Source: Staphylococcus simiae
GTDB taxonomy: Bacteria; Bacillota; Bacilli; Staphylococcales; Staphylococcaceae
Assembly: GCF_017357005.1 (NCBI RefSeq)
Contig: NZ_CP071589.1
Coordinates: 1,612,001-1,676,000, forward strand
DNA: 64,000 bases
Reading direction: 5' to 3'
Position numbers and translations under genes: made by a program. Shown here in pieces: positions 1 through 9,788 of the stretch. The notes under the pieces were generated by a model, which was given only the letters and a program-made list of their open reading frames with translations, had not been told where the DNA came from and ran no database searches. Position 1 is the first letter of the stretch. Every line of letters begins with the position of its first letter.

Positions 1-80
1 GCATGTTGACCATCTAAATCTACTAAATCAGGATGATCTTTTAAATAATCTTCGGCCCATGGTTTGTATCGAACTCGCAT
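1..80 (-). CDS. trmB: TrmB, tRNA (guanine-N7-)-methyltransferase, N-terminal fragment (cut by window edge)
   Basis: Only the first 26 codons lie in the window. The start codon is at 78-80 on the minus strand and the reading frame begins [17 protein letters not shown], the conserved opening of Firmicutes TrmB, the SAM-dependent enzyme that makes m7G46 in the tRNA variable loop. The catalytic domain is outside the window. It lies 12 bp downstream of the kinase-like gene ytmP, an arrangement usual in Bacillales, so the two are probably co-transcribed. Confidence 0.8.
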   Translation of the reverse strand, partial: MRVRYKPWAEDYLKDHPDLVDLDGQH

Positions 81-92
81 TCTTAATTCTCC

Positions 93-893
93 TTAAATAA
101 ACATGTTACTTGTCATTACTTCATTTAAGAATTTCAGCCAAGTATTCATATCTTTATATCTCTTCTGCTCTTCATACCATTGAACAAGACCTATTGATTG
201 AATAACCGTATACCATTTCATGCGTTTATTCAAATTCAAACTTTCTTCTACACCATAAGTTTTAAACCATGATGACCATTGCTGTTCGGGAACGTAGTTG
301 TATAGCAGCATACCTATATCAATTGCTGGATCTGCAATCATTGCGCCTTCCCAATCCACTAAAAATAATTCATCTCTATCAGATAATAACCAATTATTAT
401 GATTAACATCACCATGAACTACAGTGAAAAATCGTGAATCTAGACTCGGCATATGGTCTTCTAAATATGTTAACGCTTTTCTAACAGTATGATGCGTTAG
501 TACTTCTCTAGACAATGATGCATTGATTTTATTAAGCATAATTTCTGGTGTTATAGGTTCCATTTCCATACGTTTTAGCATATTCAATAATGGTCTAGAA
601 CTATGAATTTTCTTTAATAAATGTGCAACTCTAGCTTGTTTCATTTCATTTAAGTTTAATTCACGTCCATTTTTCCAATGTTGTGCTGTTACAACTTCAC
701 CTGTTTCAATACGTTTAGTCCAAACTAATTTTGGCACAATACCTTCAGCAGATAAAGCAGCAATAAATGGATTTGAATTACGTTTAAGAAATAACTTTTG
801 ACCATCTTGTTCAGCCATATATGCTTCACCAGATGCACCACCTGCAGAATCAAGTGTCCATCCTAATTGATAAAACTGCTCCAACTCGTTCAC
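93..893 (-). CDS. ytmP: YtmP-like aminoglycoside phosphotransferase/choline kinase-fold protein
   Basis: Protein-kinase-like phosphotransferase fold: a glycine-rich loop near the N-terminus (SAGGASGEAYMA), the Brenner motif VHGDVNHNNWLL with catalytic Asp, and the metal-binding VDWEGAMIADPAIDIG segment. The frame extends upstream to a TTG at 935, but the conserved family start is the GTG at 893 (VNELEQFYQLG), giving 266 aa; the Shine-Dalgarno match for either start is weak. The substrate is unknown. YtmP is conserved beside trmB in Firmicutes, which suggests a housekeeping role rather than antibiotic resistance. Sure of the fold, unsure of the function. Confidence 0.8.
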   Translation of the reverse strand: MNELEQFYQLGWTLDSAGGASGEAYMAEQDGQKLFLKRNSNPFIAALSAEGIVPKLVWTKRIETGEVVTAQHWKNGRELNLNEMKQARVAHLLKKIHSSRPLLNMLKRMEMEPITPEIMLNKINASLSREVLTHHTVRKALTYLEDHMPSLDSRFFTVVHGDVNHNNWLLSDRDELFLVDWEGAMIADPAIDIGMLLYNYVPEQQWSSWFKTYGVEESLNLNKRMKWYTVIQSIGLVQWYEEQKRYKDMNTWLKFLNEVMTSNMFI

Positions 894-904
894 CTCACTT
901 TCAA

Positions 905-942
905 TTAGAAAATGGCTCCAGAAATATGTTTTCAAGAGCCAT
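905..942 (-). terminator. Hairpin with T-run between dat and ytmP
   Basis: On the minus strand ATGGCTC and GAGCCAT pair across an AT-rich loop and are followed by TTTT. It probably ends the pepV-dat transcript or attenuates ytmP. The rest of 942-1239 is AT-rich and I see no gene in it. Confidence 0.5.
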
Positions 943-1239
943 ATATTCTAATTTATAACGCAGTATAACTACTCGTTATACTAGTATTTAGATTTATTTT
1001 AGATAAATCTTAACGTTCTTTGTAAAATATGATTAATGGTTACCACATTTATAACTCATAGAAAATTTTATAATTTTTACGTTGATATTTCAACTGAAAA
1101 TGATAAACAAAATGTCACTTTTTACTAATAACCATTTGTTAATAAACGTTTTTTAGATTCGATATAAATTATAACATAATTAACTTACGATAGTTGATAA
1201 TTTTATGAATTTAAGTTGAAAATTTTAATGATTAGTAAA

Positions 1240-2088
1240 TTAAATACTACGAGTTGCGATTGCTTTATCAAAACCTTGTTGTAATTTACGTGTGATAGGT
1301 CCAACTTGACCATCATTTACAACTTCTCCATCTAATTTAATGACTGGTGTCACTTCTGCAGAAGTACTAGATACAATAATTTCATCTGCATTTTTTAAGA
1401 AATCAACAGTAAAAGCCTCTTCTTTAAAAGGAATTTGGTAGTCATCAGCTATATCTTTAATTACTCTACGCGTAATACCATTAAGAATAAAATTGTTAAC
1501 TGGATGTGTATAAATTACCCCATCTTTAATGGCATAAGCATTACTAGATGAGCCTTCAGTTACAGTTTCACCACGATGTTGAATTGCTTCAACAGCATTA
1601 TATTTCACAGCATATTCTTTTGCTAAGACATTACCTAGTAAATTCAAACTTTTAATATCACAACGTAACCATCTAATGTCTTCTACAGTTACTGCATTAA
1701 CTCCATTTTCTAAGTGATCAAATGGACGGTCATAGCTTTTAGTATAAGCAACAATAGCTGCATCAACTGCTGGTGTTGGGAAATTATGATTTCTTTCAGC
1801 TACACCTCGTGTTGCTTGGATGTAAATGGCACCATTATTAATGTTATTGATTTCGACTAACTTTCTTGATAATTCAATAAGTTGATCAATATCATAATTT
1901 AAATCCAAACCAATTTCTCCAGCACTACGCAAAAATCTTTCATAATGTTCTGTTACAGTGAATAATTTCCCATTGTAAACTCTAATATATTCATATATAC
2001 CATCGCCAAAAACGTAACCTCTATCGTTGTATGATACTTTTGCATCATCTGCAGCTACAAATTCACCATTAAAAAATACTTTTTCCAT
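1240..2088 (-). CDS. dat: D-alanine aminotransferase (class IV PLP aminotransferase)
   Basis: 282 aa, the usual Dat length. It interconverts D-alanine plus 2-oxoglutarate with pyruvate plus D-glutamate, feeding D-amino acids to peptidoglycan. The sequence shows the fold-IV opening ([30 protein letters not shown]), the candidate PLP-binding lysine in [15 protein letters not shown], and the phosphate-binding stretches VTEGSSSN and STSAEVTPV. It lies 3 bp after pepV on the same strand, so the two form an operon as in other staphylococci. Confidence 0.93.
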   Translation of the reverse strand: MEKVFFNGEFVAADDAKVSYNDRGYVFGDGIYEYIRVYNGKLFTVTEHYERFLRSAGEIGLDLNYDIDQLIELSRKLVEINNINNGAIYIQATRGVAERNHNFPTPAVDAAIVAYTKSYDRPFDHLENGVNAVTVEDIRWLRCDIKSLNLLGNVLAKEYAVKYNAVEAIQHRGETVTEGSSSNAYAIKDGVIYTHPVNNFILNGITRRVIKDIADDYQIPFKEEAFTVDFLKNADEIIVSSTSAEVTPVIKLDGEVVNDGQVGPITRKLQQGFDKAIATRSI

Positions 2089-2091
2089 ATA

Positions 2092-3501
2092 TCATTCCTC
2101 CACGCATAAAGCATATATAGCTTCTAAATAAATACTTGTTGCATTAAATAATTGTTTCTTAGTGATATATTCATTTTTCTGATGCATTAAGTCTTCAGAA
2201 TCACTAAACATGGCACCAAAAGCTACACCTTTATCTAAATTTCTAGCGTATGTACCGCCACCTATAGTATATGGTTCAGTCATATCGTTTGTTTGATTTC
2301 TATATGCTTGCACTAATGTTTGAACAAATGGATCATTTTTATCAACATAATGAGGAACTTGAACTTTGCCAATTTCAATTTCAAAACCATCATTATCAAT
2401 TTCTGATTTAAATCTTTCCATAGCTTTGTCAAAATCAAATCCTTCAGGATATCTTAAATTAACACCAAAACGTCCACCTTGTTCATTATCGTAATTGATA
2501 ATACCAATGTTTGTTGTAACGTCACCCATGACATCAGTATGGAATTTCATACCCATCTTTTCTCCAAAATCAGAGTCATATAAATAACGGTTACTGAATG
2601 CGACAAATGATTGAGCATTATTATCTAAATTAAGTGAAGATAAGAATTTTAGTAAATGTAATCCAGCATTAACACCAATAGAAGGATCCATACCATGAAC
2701 AGCTTTTCCTTCAACAGTTAATACTAAAATGCCGCTATCTACTAAACTTTCACCTTGTAGTTGATTTTGTTCTAAGAAATATTCAAAATCTTGAATAACA
2801 TCAGTCATATTTTCTTTAACTAGTACTCTTGCTTCGGCATGGTCTGGAACCATATTGTATCTTTCTCCTGATGTAAATGATTGAAGTTCATAATCTGGTT
2901 CATCTTTATCATCAACTATTGATTGTTGAACTAAATCAAATGTTGTAATACCTTTTTCACCATGGATTACTGGAAACTCTGCATCAGGAGCAAAACCTAA
3001 TGCTGGCATTTCTTCAGTTTGGAAATAACGTTCAGTACATTTCCAATCAGACTCTTCATCAGTACCAATAATAATATGTATACGTTTTTTCCAATCAACT
3101 TTCATATCTTCTAAAATTTTAACAGCATAATACGCAGCAATCGTTGGTCCTTTGTCATCTAACGTTCCTCTAGCAATAATAGCATTTTCAGTTTCAACCG
3201 GTTCAAATGGATGACTATCCCAACCTTCACCTGCTGGCACAACATCGACATGACAAAGAATACCTAATACATCTTCCCCTTTACCTGCCTCAATTCTTCC
3301 TGCAATATGGTCAACATCATAAGTTGCAAAACCATCTCTTTGTGCAATTTCATACATATAATCTAATGCTTCACGAGGTCCAGGTCCGACTGGTGTTTCT
3401 GTTGATGCTTTAGAGTCATCTCTCACACTTTCAATTGATAACAACCCTTTTAAGTCATTAATAATTTGGTCTTCATACTGTTGAACCTTTTCTTTCCACA
3501 T
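2092..3501 (-). CDS. pepV: PepV dipeptidase (M20 metallopeptidase)
   Basis: 469 aa, full length for PepV, a cytoplasmic Zn-dependent dipeptidase. Metal and catalytic motifs are in order: [19 protein letters not shown] with the bridging Asp, and [10 protein letters not shown] with the general base Glu. The second metal-ligand His is in the C-terminal part (near DLMHQKNEY). A GGAAG ribosome site precedes the start at 3501. It leads the pepV-dat operon. Confidence 0.92.
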   Translation of the reverse strand: MWKEKVQQYEDQIINDLKGLLSIESVRDDSKASTETPVGPGPREALDYMYEIAQRDGFATYDVDHIAGRIEAGKGEDVLGILCHVDVVPAGEGWDSHPFEPVETENAIIARGTLDDKGPTIAAYYAVKILEDMKVDWKKRIHIIIGTDEESDWKCTERYFQTEEMPALGFAPDAEFPVIHGEKGITTFDLVQQSIVDDKDEPDYELQSFTSGERYNMVPDHAEARVLVKENMTDVIQDFEYFLEQNQLQGESLVDSGILVLTVEGKAVHGMDPSIGVNAGLHLLKFLSSLNLDNNAQSFVAFSNRYLYDSDFGEKMGMKFHTDVMGDVTTNIGIINYDNEQGGRFGVNLRYPEGFDFDKAMERFKSEIDNDGFEIEIGKVQVPHYVDKNDPFVQTLVQAYRNQTNDMTEPYTIGGGTYARNLDKGVAFGAMFSDSEDLMHQKNEYITKKQLFNATSIYLEAIYALCVEE

Positions 3502-3789
3502 TCGAAATCGACTTCCTTTATCTATAAGTTAAATACTATTTTACATGAATTAAGATAAAAACTACAATAAGATGTCAGAAAATAATAAAAATAAGTCGCA
3601 TTTATTGCTAAGGTTTAGCAAACATAGTTAAGTATTAAAAATACATACTATTGGTTAAGTGACGTATAACGGTTCTCTATTTTCTACGATTAGTCAAGTA
3701 CTTATAAATAAAATAAGCATTACTAAATTAAACCGTTCAATTTATTTTTTTTGAATAAGGTGTTAAACTATATTTGATTGTACGTTTGG
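3502..3789. other. AT-rich intergenic region upstream of pepV
   Basis: No gene seen. It should hold the pepV promoter and possibly the right flank of the decayed IS110 element that follows. I found no clear terminal repeat. Confidence 0.4.
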
Positions 3790-4207
3790 CTAATGTGGGG
3801 ACATTTGATAATCGTACAATTTCTGATTCATTACTAAATAATGAATCGTTTTTAACAATCGATTTATACAAGCAACGACGGCAGTCTTATGAGATTTCTC
3901 ATTAGGCTGCTTTCTTAGCTTATAATAATAATCAATGACATGATTATCAAAATGATGTTGCCCCTTTAAAATATTCATAATCACCCAAAACAATAATCTT
4001 CTCGCTTTTTTATTACCACGTTTGTTGATTGTATCTCTACTAGATGTACTACCTGATTGATATCGTTTGATATCAATACCTACAAAAGCATTGATCTGTT
4101 TATGTAATCTGAATCGTGTAATATCACCAATTTCTCCAATAATCATCGCTGCACTTAACCTACCTATACCTGGTATCGAATGAATGTTTTTTAGGACTGA
4201 TAAAAAA
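3790..4207 (-). pseudogene. IS110-family transposase, C-terminal remnant
   Basis: The frame reads IHSIPGIGRLSAAMIIGEIG, then RFRLHKQINAFVGIDI, then a Ser-rich and KKARRLL stretch. This is the Transposase_20 (C-terminal, helix-hairpin-helix) domain of IS110 transposases with its characteristic catalytic serine region. Reading back from the ATG at 4146, the same frame stays open to about 4207 and then hits a stop, so the whole N-terminal DEDD/RuvC-like domain is missing. It is a dead fragment, adjacent to a repeat cluster. Confidence 0.8.
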
Positions 4208-4239
4208 GTGAATCATTTAAAATATAAATTATTTTAAAG

Positions 4240-4800
4240 CCAAGACTCCTGAGGCTGGGAGCCAACACAGAGAATTTCACCAAGAAATTCTACGGACAAT
4301 GCAGGGACCCGTCATAGAAAAATTTTAAAAGGATTACAGTTGCACTATAAGTACAACTGCATTGGGACCCAACACAGAGAAACTGTGAAACAGTTTCAAC
4401 AAGCAATGCAGGTTGGGCAAGAACTAGTAAATATTGAAAAACTAACTGGTTTTAAAGGATTACAATTGATTGCTTGCGCAACAATTGCATAAAAGCTACT
4501 AAAGATTAAAAATCTAAGTAGCTTTAAATGTGCAAGACGAGCAAGGTTGGGCAAGAACTAGTAAAGTTTAAAAATCTAACATAAAGGATTACAATTGATT
4601 GCTTGCGCAACAATTGCATAAAAGCTACTAAAGATTAAAAATCTAAGTAGCTTTAAATGTGCAAGACGGGCAAGATTGGGCAAGGGACCCAACATAGAGA
4701 AACTGCGAAACAGTTTCTACAAGCAATGCAGGTTGGGCAAGGGACCCAGCACAGAAAAATTCTGTCAACAGAATTTTTACAATAATGTGCACGTTGGGCA
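4240..4800. repeat. STAR-like intergenic repeat cluster
   Basis: A patchwork of short hairpin-rich units. Motifs such as GGGACCCAACACAG, AGCAATGCAGGTTGGGCAAG and GAACTAGTAAA recur four to five times with varying inner palindromes (GAAACTG..CAGTTTC, AATTCTG..CAGAATT). Two nearly identical copies of about 100 bp begin at 4454 and 4583 (spacing 129 bp) and contain the hairpin AAGCTACT..AGTAGCTT. The GGGACCCAACACA core resembles the complement of the S. aureus STAR consensus. No coding potential is seen. Confidence 0.75.
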
Positions 4801-4883
4801 AAAGCTACTAAAGATTTAAAAAAGAATCAAAATAAAAAAGCTAACAAGTAGTATCACTACTCGCTAGCTATAATCTTAAAATA

Positions 4884-5306
4884 TTATTTGTTATTCGGTG
4901 TTGCATTTTTATTGTTTTTTAAATCTTCTTCAGTAACAACTCTTAAGTTGTTGCTCGCTGTAGCGCCACCTTCATCATCAAACTTACCTTCTTCAACTCG
5001 ATCTGCTTCCGGGTTATCTAAATTAGTAAATTTTGATTTTTCTTCTTCTAAAAATGATTTCGGATCATTTTTTAATCGCTCTGCGTAATCTTTAGGATTA
5101 TTTTTAACTTCTTTAAGTGTTTCATTAGCAATTGATCCTAATTGACTAGCTTTATCTTTAGCGTTATTTTTATATGATTCTGGATTTTGCTTATATTTAT
5201 TATATTCAGCTTTTAGTTTTTCACGACTATCTTTACGTGATAATAATACTGCAACAGTTGCAGCTCCGATACCTAATACTGCTCTACATAAATTTCCTTT
5301 TGCCAT
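4884..5306 (-). CDS. YtxH-domain protein
   Basis: 140 aa. One hydrophobic N-terminal segment (residues about 5-22, CRAVLGIGAATVAVLLS) is followed by a Lys/Glu/Asn-rich, mostly helical tail (KAEYNKYKQNPESYKNNAKDKAS). This is the layout of YtxH/gas-vesicle-like general stress proteins of Bacillota. Probably membrane anchored with a cytoplasmic helical domain; function unknown. It ends near the repeat cluster and lies 17 bp downstream of the pseudouridine synthase gene. Confidence 0.7.
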   Translation of the reverse strand: MAKGNLCRAVLGIGAATVAVLLSRKDSREKLKAEYNKYKQNPESYKNNAKDKASQLGSIANETLKEVKNNPKDYAERLKNDPKSFLEEEKSKFTNLDNPEADRVEEGKFDDEGGATASNNLRVVTEEDLKNNKNATPNNK

Positions 5307-5323
5307 AGTAAAATCTCCCTTTT

Positions 5324-6016
5324 TTATAAATTTAACTGCTTAAAATCTGTTTCAGTTAATAGACGATATTGCCCTAATTTCAAATTACTATCTAATTCTA
5401 AGTTAGCAATTTTGATTCTTCTAAGTTCTAATACCTCATTTTCTATACTATGAAACATCCTTTTAACTTGATGATATTTCCCTTCATATATAGTCACTTT
5501 AGAAGTAACATCATCAATAATCTCTAATATTGCTGGTTTAACTTGGCCATCAGATAATTCTATACCTTGTTCAAATTTAACAATATCACAAGACTTTATA
5601 GGTTTTTTGGAGATCACTTCATATGTCTTAGGTACGTGATTTTGTGGACTCATCAATTTATGATTAAATTCTCCATCATTCGTTATTAATAAAAGCCCTT
5701 CAGTATCTTTGTCTAATCTGCCTACTGGAAAAATATTAAGATGTTGATACTCTGGAACTAAGTCAATAACCGTTTTATGCTGTGAATCTTCAGTTGCTGA
5801 AACATAGTTTTTAGGTTTATTTAGCATAATATAAACATTAGCCACATATTCAACGATTTGGCCATTGACTATAACAGTATCTTGTTCTGGAATGATGTGC
5901 ACTTTAGGTAATTTAATTACTTGATCGTTAACCGTTACGTTACCTTTTTTCAGTAATTGCTTAACTTCGTTCCTCGTTCCATAGCCCATATTCGCTAAAA
6001 ATTTATCTATTCTCAT
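5324..6016 (-). CDS. RsuA/RluB-family 16S rRNA pseudouridine synthase
   Basis: 230 aa. An N-terminal S4 RNA-binding domain (MRIDKFLANMGYGTRNEVKQLLKKG) is followed by the catalytic domain, with the catalytic Asp in FPVGRLDKDTEGLLLITND and the C-terminal GKYHQVKRMF motif. The length and S4 domain fit RsuA-type enzymes that isomerise a uridine in 16S rRNA. Its start overlaps the stop of murJ by 4 bp, so translation is coupled. Confidence 0.88.
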   Translation of the reverse strand: MRIDKFLANMGYGTRNEVKQLLKKGNVTVNDQVIKLPKVHIIPEQDTVIVNGQIVEYVANVYIMLNKPKNYVSATEDSQHKTVIDLVPEYQHLNIFPVGRLDKDTEGLLLITNDGEFNHKLMSPQNHVPKTYEVISKKPIKSCDIVKFEQGIELSDGQVKPAILEIIDDVTSKVTIYEGKYHQVKRMFHSIENEVLELRRIKIANLELDSNLKLGQYRLLTETDFKQLNL

Positions 6017-7674
6017 CGTAAAAATTTAATCTTTCTTCTTAATTTTTCAGGAATTTCACCTAAAAACTCATCAGCAAAACGTGTTTTAATAGTGATTGTG
6101 CCATAAATTACAACACCAACAATCACACCAAGAATAATGATAATTAAATAATTCAATTTAGATGGTTGTAATAATATGTTTAAAATATAAAATACTGCTT
6201 CTACACCTATCATCATAATAAATGAATATAGGAAAATTTTAGCAAATTGTATCCAGCTTTCGGTAAATTTGAATTTCGCATATTTTTTAAGGATGATAAA
6301 ATTACAACCAATTGCAAATATTAAAGCGATACTTGTGCTTAATACTGCACCCGGTGTGTGGAATAACATAATTAATGGATAGTTTAATGCTAATTTAATT
6401 ACGACTGACGCTAAAATAACATAAACTGTTAATTTTTGTTTGTCTATACCTTGTAACATTGATGCTGTAACACTTAATAAAGAAATTAAAATTGCTACAG
6501 GCGCATAGAAGAATAATAAACGACTTCCATCATGGTTAGGGTCATGACCTAACACAATTGGATCATATCCATAGAAAACAGTAAATAATGGTTGTGCTAA
6601 AGCCATAATACCAATACTAGCTGGTACCGTAATAAACATTAAAACACCAATAGACGTTCTAATTTGTCTATGCATTTCATCTAAACGTCCTTCTTCATAT
6701 GTCTTAGTAATAAATGGTATTAAGCTAACTGCAAAACCAGCACTTAATGATGTTGGAATCATAACAATTTTATTTGTTGACATATTTAGCATATTAAAGA
6801 AGATATCTTGTAATTGAGATGGTACACCTACTAACGATAATGCACCATTATGGGTAAATTGGTCTACTAAGTTAAATAATGGATAATTTAAACTTACAAT
6901 AACAAATGGAATACTATAGGCAATAATCTCTTTATACATTTTGCCATAAGAAACATCTATATCAGTGACATCTGAATCAACCATTCTATCAATGTTATGC
7001 TCTCTCTTTCTCCAATAATGCCATAATGTAAAAATTCCCGCTATCGCACCGACTGCCGCAGCAAACGTTGCTATACCATTTGCAAGTAAAATAGAACCAT
7101 CAAAAACATTTAATACTAAATAACTACCTATAAGTATAAATAGTACACGTGCGATTTGTTCTGTAACTTCAGAAACTGCTGTTGGTCCCATTGATTTATA
7201 TCCTTGGAATATACCACGCCAAGTTGCTAAGACCGGTATAAATATTACAACCATACTGATAATACGAATAATCCAAGTAATATCTTGTACTGACCAACCA
7301 TTTTTATCATGAACACTTCTTGATAAAGTTAATTCCGAAATAAATGGTGCTAAAAAGTACAATAATAAAAACCCAAGTACACCTGTAATACTCATCACAA
7401 TAAAACTTGATTTATAAAATTTTTGACTGACTTTATAAGCTCCAATTGCGTTATATTTTGCAACATATTTAGAAGCAGCTAATGGAACTCCTGCTGTAGC
7501 TATAGCAATAGCAATATTATATGGCGCATAAGCGTATGTGAAAGGAGCCATATTTTCTTGTCCACCGATTAAATAGTTAAACGGTATAATAAATAGAACT
7601 CCTAAGACCTTAGTAATTAATATACTAATCGTAATTAAAAAGGTCCCACGTACCATTTCTTTACTTTCACTCAT
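6013..7674 (-). CDS. murJ: MurJ-type lipid II flippase (MOP superfamily)
   Basis: 553 aa with about 14 membrane spans. It matches the polysaccharide-biosynthesis/SpoVB branch of the MOP exporters; the S. aureus homologue at this locus is regarded as the lipid II flippase MurJ, needed for peptidoglycan synthesis at the septum. I start it at 7674 (MSESKEMVRGTF), which has GGGAG at good spacing, rather than at 7704. It overlaps the downstream pseudouridine synthase by 4 bp. Confidence 0.85.
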   Translation of the reverse strand: MSESKEMVRGTFLITISILITKVLGVLFIIPFNYLIGGQENMAPFTYAYAPYNIAIAIATAGVPLAASKYVAKYNAIGAYKVSQKFYKSSFIVMSITGVLGFLLLYFLAPFISELTLSRSVHDKNGWSVQDITWIIRIISMVVIFIPVLATWRGIFQGYKSMGPTAVSEVTEQIARVLFILIGSYLVLNVFDGSILLANGIATFAAAVGAIAGIFTLWHYWRKREHNIDRMVDSDVTDIDVSYGKMYKEIIAYSIPFVIVSLNYPLFNLVDQFTHNGALSLVGVPSQLQDIFFNMLNMSTNKIVMIPTSLSAGFAVSLIPFITKTYEEGRLDEMHRQIRTSIGVLMFITVPASIGIMALAQPLFTVFYGYDPIVLGHDPNHDGSRLLFFYAPVAILISLLSVTASMLQGIDKQKLTVYVILASVVIKLALNYPLIMLFHTPGAVLSTSIALIFAIGCNFIILKKYAKFKFTESWIQFAKIFLYSFIMMIGVEAVFYILNILLQPSKLNYLIIIILGVIVGVVIYGTITIKTRFADEFLGEIPEKLRRKIKFLR

Positions 7675-8069
7675 TACGTATCTCCCTATCTCATATTTAT
7701 TCAAATTTTATGATAAAATATTTAAATCTTTGTTGTCAGTTATTTTATTATGGACATATCATAAAATTTTATATACTTACTCATTATTCAATGCTATATC
7801 ATAACAATTTCTTTGCTATCTGTCATTGAATTATAAAGTCATTACTTTAATTTGAGTATACTTTTAATGCTATTATACTATTAAAGAATATAATTGTATG
7901 CTTTAATCTTATTACTTGAATGAAAAATATTGCGATTTAAAATATTCACTTAATATACTAAAGTACCATTATAGTAGTATTGTAATCCTTTGACATCATT
8001 TTAAACAACCAAAGTCTTAATAAATATTAGACAAACAATAAGTCTTTCACATTCTGGAGGGAATTAATT
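7675..8069. promoter_or_regulatory. Divergent intergenic region between murJ and the FAD oxidoreductase
   Basis: About 390 bp of very AT-rich DNA separating two divergent genes, so it must carry both promoters. A TTGACA lies near 7991, but I could not pair it with a convincing -10. The plus-strand gene has a strong GGAGGG ribosome site at about 8056. No small gene is seen. Confidence 0.4.
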
Positions 8070-9335
8070 ATGTATCAAACAATCATTATTGGTGGTGGCC
8101 CTAGTGGATTAATGGCTGCAGTGGCTGCTAGTAACTCTAACGACAAGGTATTATTATTAGAAAAGAAAAAAGGTTTAGGAAGAAAGCTTAAAATTTCTGG
8201 TGGTGGTCGTTGTAATGTTACCAATCGTTTGCCCTATGCTGAAATCATTCAAAATATTCCTGGTAATGGTAAATTTTTATATAGTCCATTTTCAGTTTTT
8301 GATAATGAATCAATCATTAATTTTTTTGAATCAAAAGGTGTCAAATTAAAAGAGGAAGATCATGGTCGTATGTTTCCCGTGTCAAACAAAGCTCAAGATG
8401 TCGTTGATACACTAGTTGAAACTATTAAAAATCAACATGTAACAATCAAAGAAGAAGAAGCTGTTTCACAAATAGATGTCACTCCGAATCATACATTTAA
8501 GGTTCAAACGCAAAATAATACATATGAATCTCAAAGTTTAGTTATAGCGACTGGTGGTACAAGTGTGCCACAAACTGGCTCAACAGGTGATGGTTATAAA
8601 TTTGCTGAATCATTAGGACATTCTGTTACTGAATTATTCCCTACGGAAGTTCCTATTACTTCTAATGAACCTTTTATAAAATCTAAGGAATTAAAAGGCT
8701 TAAGTTTAAAAGATGTCGAACTATCCGTCTTAAAAAAGAACGGTAAAAAAAGAATCAGTCATCAAATGGATATGATTTTTACTCACTTTGGTATAAGTGG
8801 ACCTGCAGCTTTAAGATGTAGTCAATTTGTCTATAAAGAACAAAAAAATCAAAAGAAAACGCATATTAAAATGGCAATTGATACATTTCCTGACTATAAC
8901 CACGAGCAATTAAAACAAACGATACAGCAATTATTATCTGAGCAACCAGATAAAGCAATTAAAAATAGTTTACATGGTCTAATTGAAGAACGATATTTAC
9001 TATTTATGCTTGAACAATCAAACATTGATGTCAACATAACGTCACATCATTTATCCAACCAACAGTTAAATACATTAGTAGATAATTTTAAAGGATTTAC
9101 ATTTGAAGTCAACGGCACTTTACCTTTAGATAAAGCATTTGTCACTGGTGGAGGTGTGTCTTTAAAAGAATTACACCCAAAAACAATGATGTCTAAATTG
9201 GTTCCAGGATTATTTTTATGTGGTGAAGTATTAGATATACATGGTTATACAGGTGGTTATAATATTACAAGTGCTTTAGTTACTGGTCATGTTGCTGGCT
9301 TAAATGCTGGAAATTTCGTTTATCAAGCTCAATGA
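8070..9335 (+). CDS. HI0933-family NAD(P)/FAD-dependent oxidoreductase
   Basis: 421 aa. N-terminal dinucleotide-binding [13 protein letters not shown], the family signature [10 protein letters not shown] at about residue 45, [17 protein letters not shown] in the middle, and a C-terminal FAD-binding [19 protein letters not shown]. These are the marks of the HI0933/YtfP flavoprotein family, whose physiological substrate is not established. Single gene, divergent from murJ. Confidence 0.88.
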   Translation: MYQTIIIGGGPSGLMAAVAASNSNDKVLLLEKKKGLGRKLKISGGGRCNVTNRLPYAEIIQNIPGNGKFLYSPFSVFDNESIINFFESKGVKLKEEDHGRMFPVSNKAQDVVDTLVETIKNQHVTIKEEEAVSQIDVTPNHTFKVQTQNNTYESQSLVIATGGTSVPQTGSTGDGYKFAESLGHSVTELFPTEVPITSNEPFIKSKELKGLSLKDVELSVLKKNGKKRISHQMDMIFTHFGISGPAALRCSQFVYKEQKNQKKTHIKMAIDTFPDYNHEQLKQTIQQLLSEQPDKAIKNSLHGLIEERYLLFMLEQSNIDVNITSHHLSNQQLNTLVDNFKGFTFEVNGTLPLDKAFVTGGGVSLKELHPKTMMSKLVPGLFLCGEVLDIHGYTGGYNITSALVTGHVAGLNAGNFVYQAQ

Positions 9336-9706
9336 GTTATTTCAATATAGGCATGCTAATTAGTCTGACAATATAACATTGGATTGTAAATTCTGAGATA
9401 CATATATGATATATTTAAGATGATGCAATGAGCAGGAATTATCTAGATGATAACTAGTTAATGAATAAATATTTTACATTCTTAATCAAGACTTATCCCG
9501 ATTAGATTGAATCCACTATATAAAAGTCACCTATAAATTATGCATTAATGTTCAAGACGGCCATTTTCGCAATAAATGTTTTGAAAAGATTGATTTCAAC
9601 CAAACACACTGTCTTTTATTGTTAAATAAAATATATAAACTCCCCATATAAACTATTTGGGTTCTGAGACATACTATTACAATGTATACTCAGCTAGTTT
9701 ACAAAT

Positions 9707-9766
9707 TAAAAAGCTACCTTTAAAGTTTCAGCTATTATTATTGCTGTTACTTTAAAGGTAGCTTTA
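9707..9766. terminator. Bidirectional terminator between the FAD gene and sasC
   Basis: AAAGCTACCTTTAAAGT and its reverse complement ACTTTAAAGGTAGCTTT pair over a short loop, with A/T runs on both sides. It can end both convergent genes. The preceding 9336-9706 is AT-rich with no gene that I can support. Confidence 0.8.
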
Positions 9767-9788
9767 CTATAGTTATTATCTAATAAAG

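Noticed and set aside
4454..4712. Two similar units with palindromes, considered as a CRISPR array
   Set aside because: Only two copies, 129-bp period, no short constant repeats with unique spacers and no cas genes; it fits a staphylococcal intergenic repeat.
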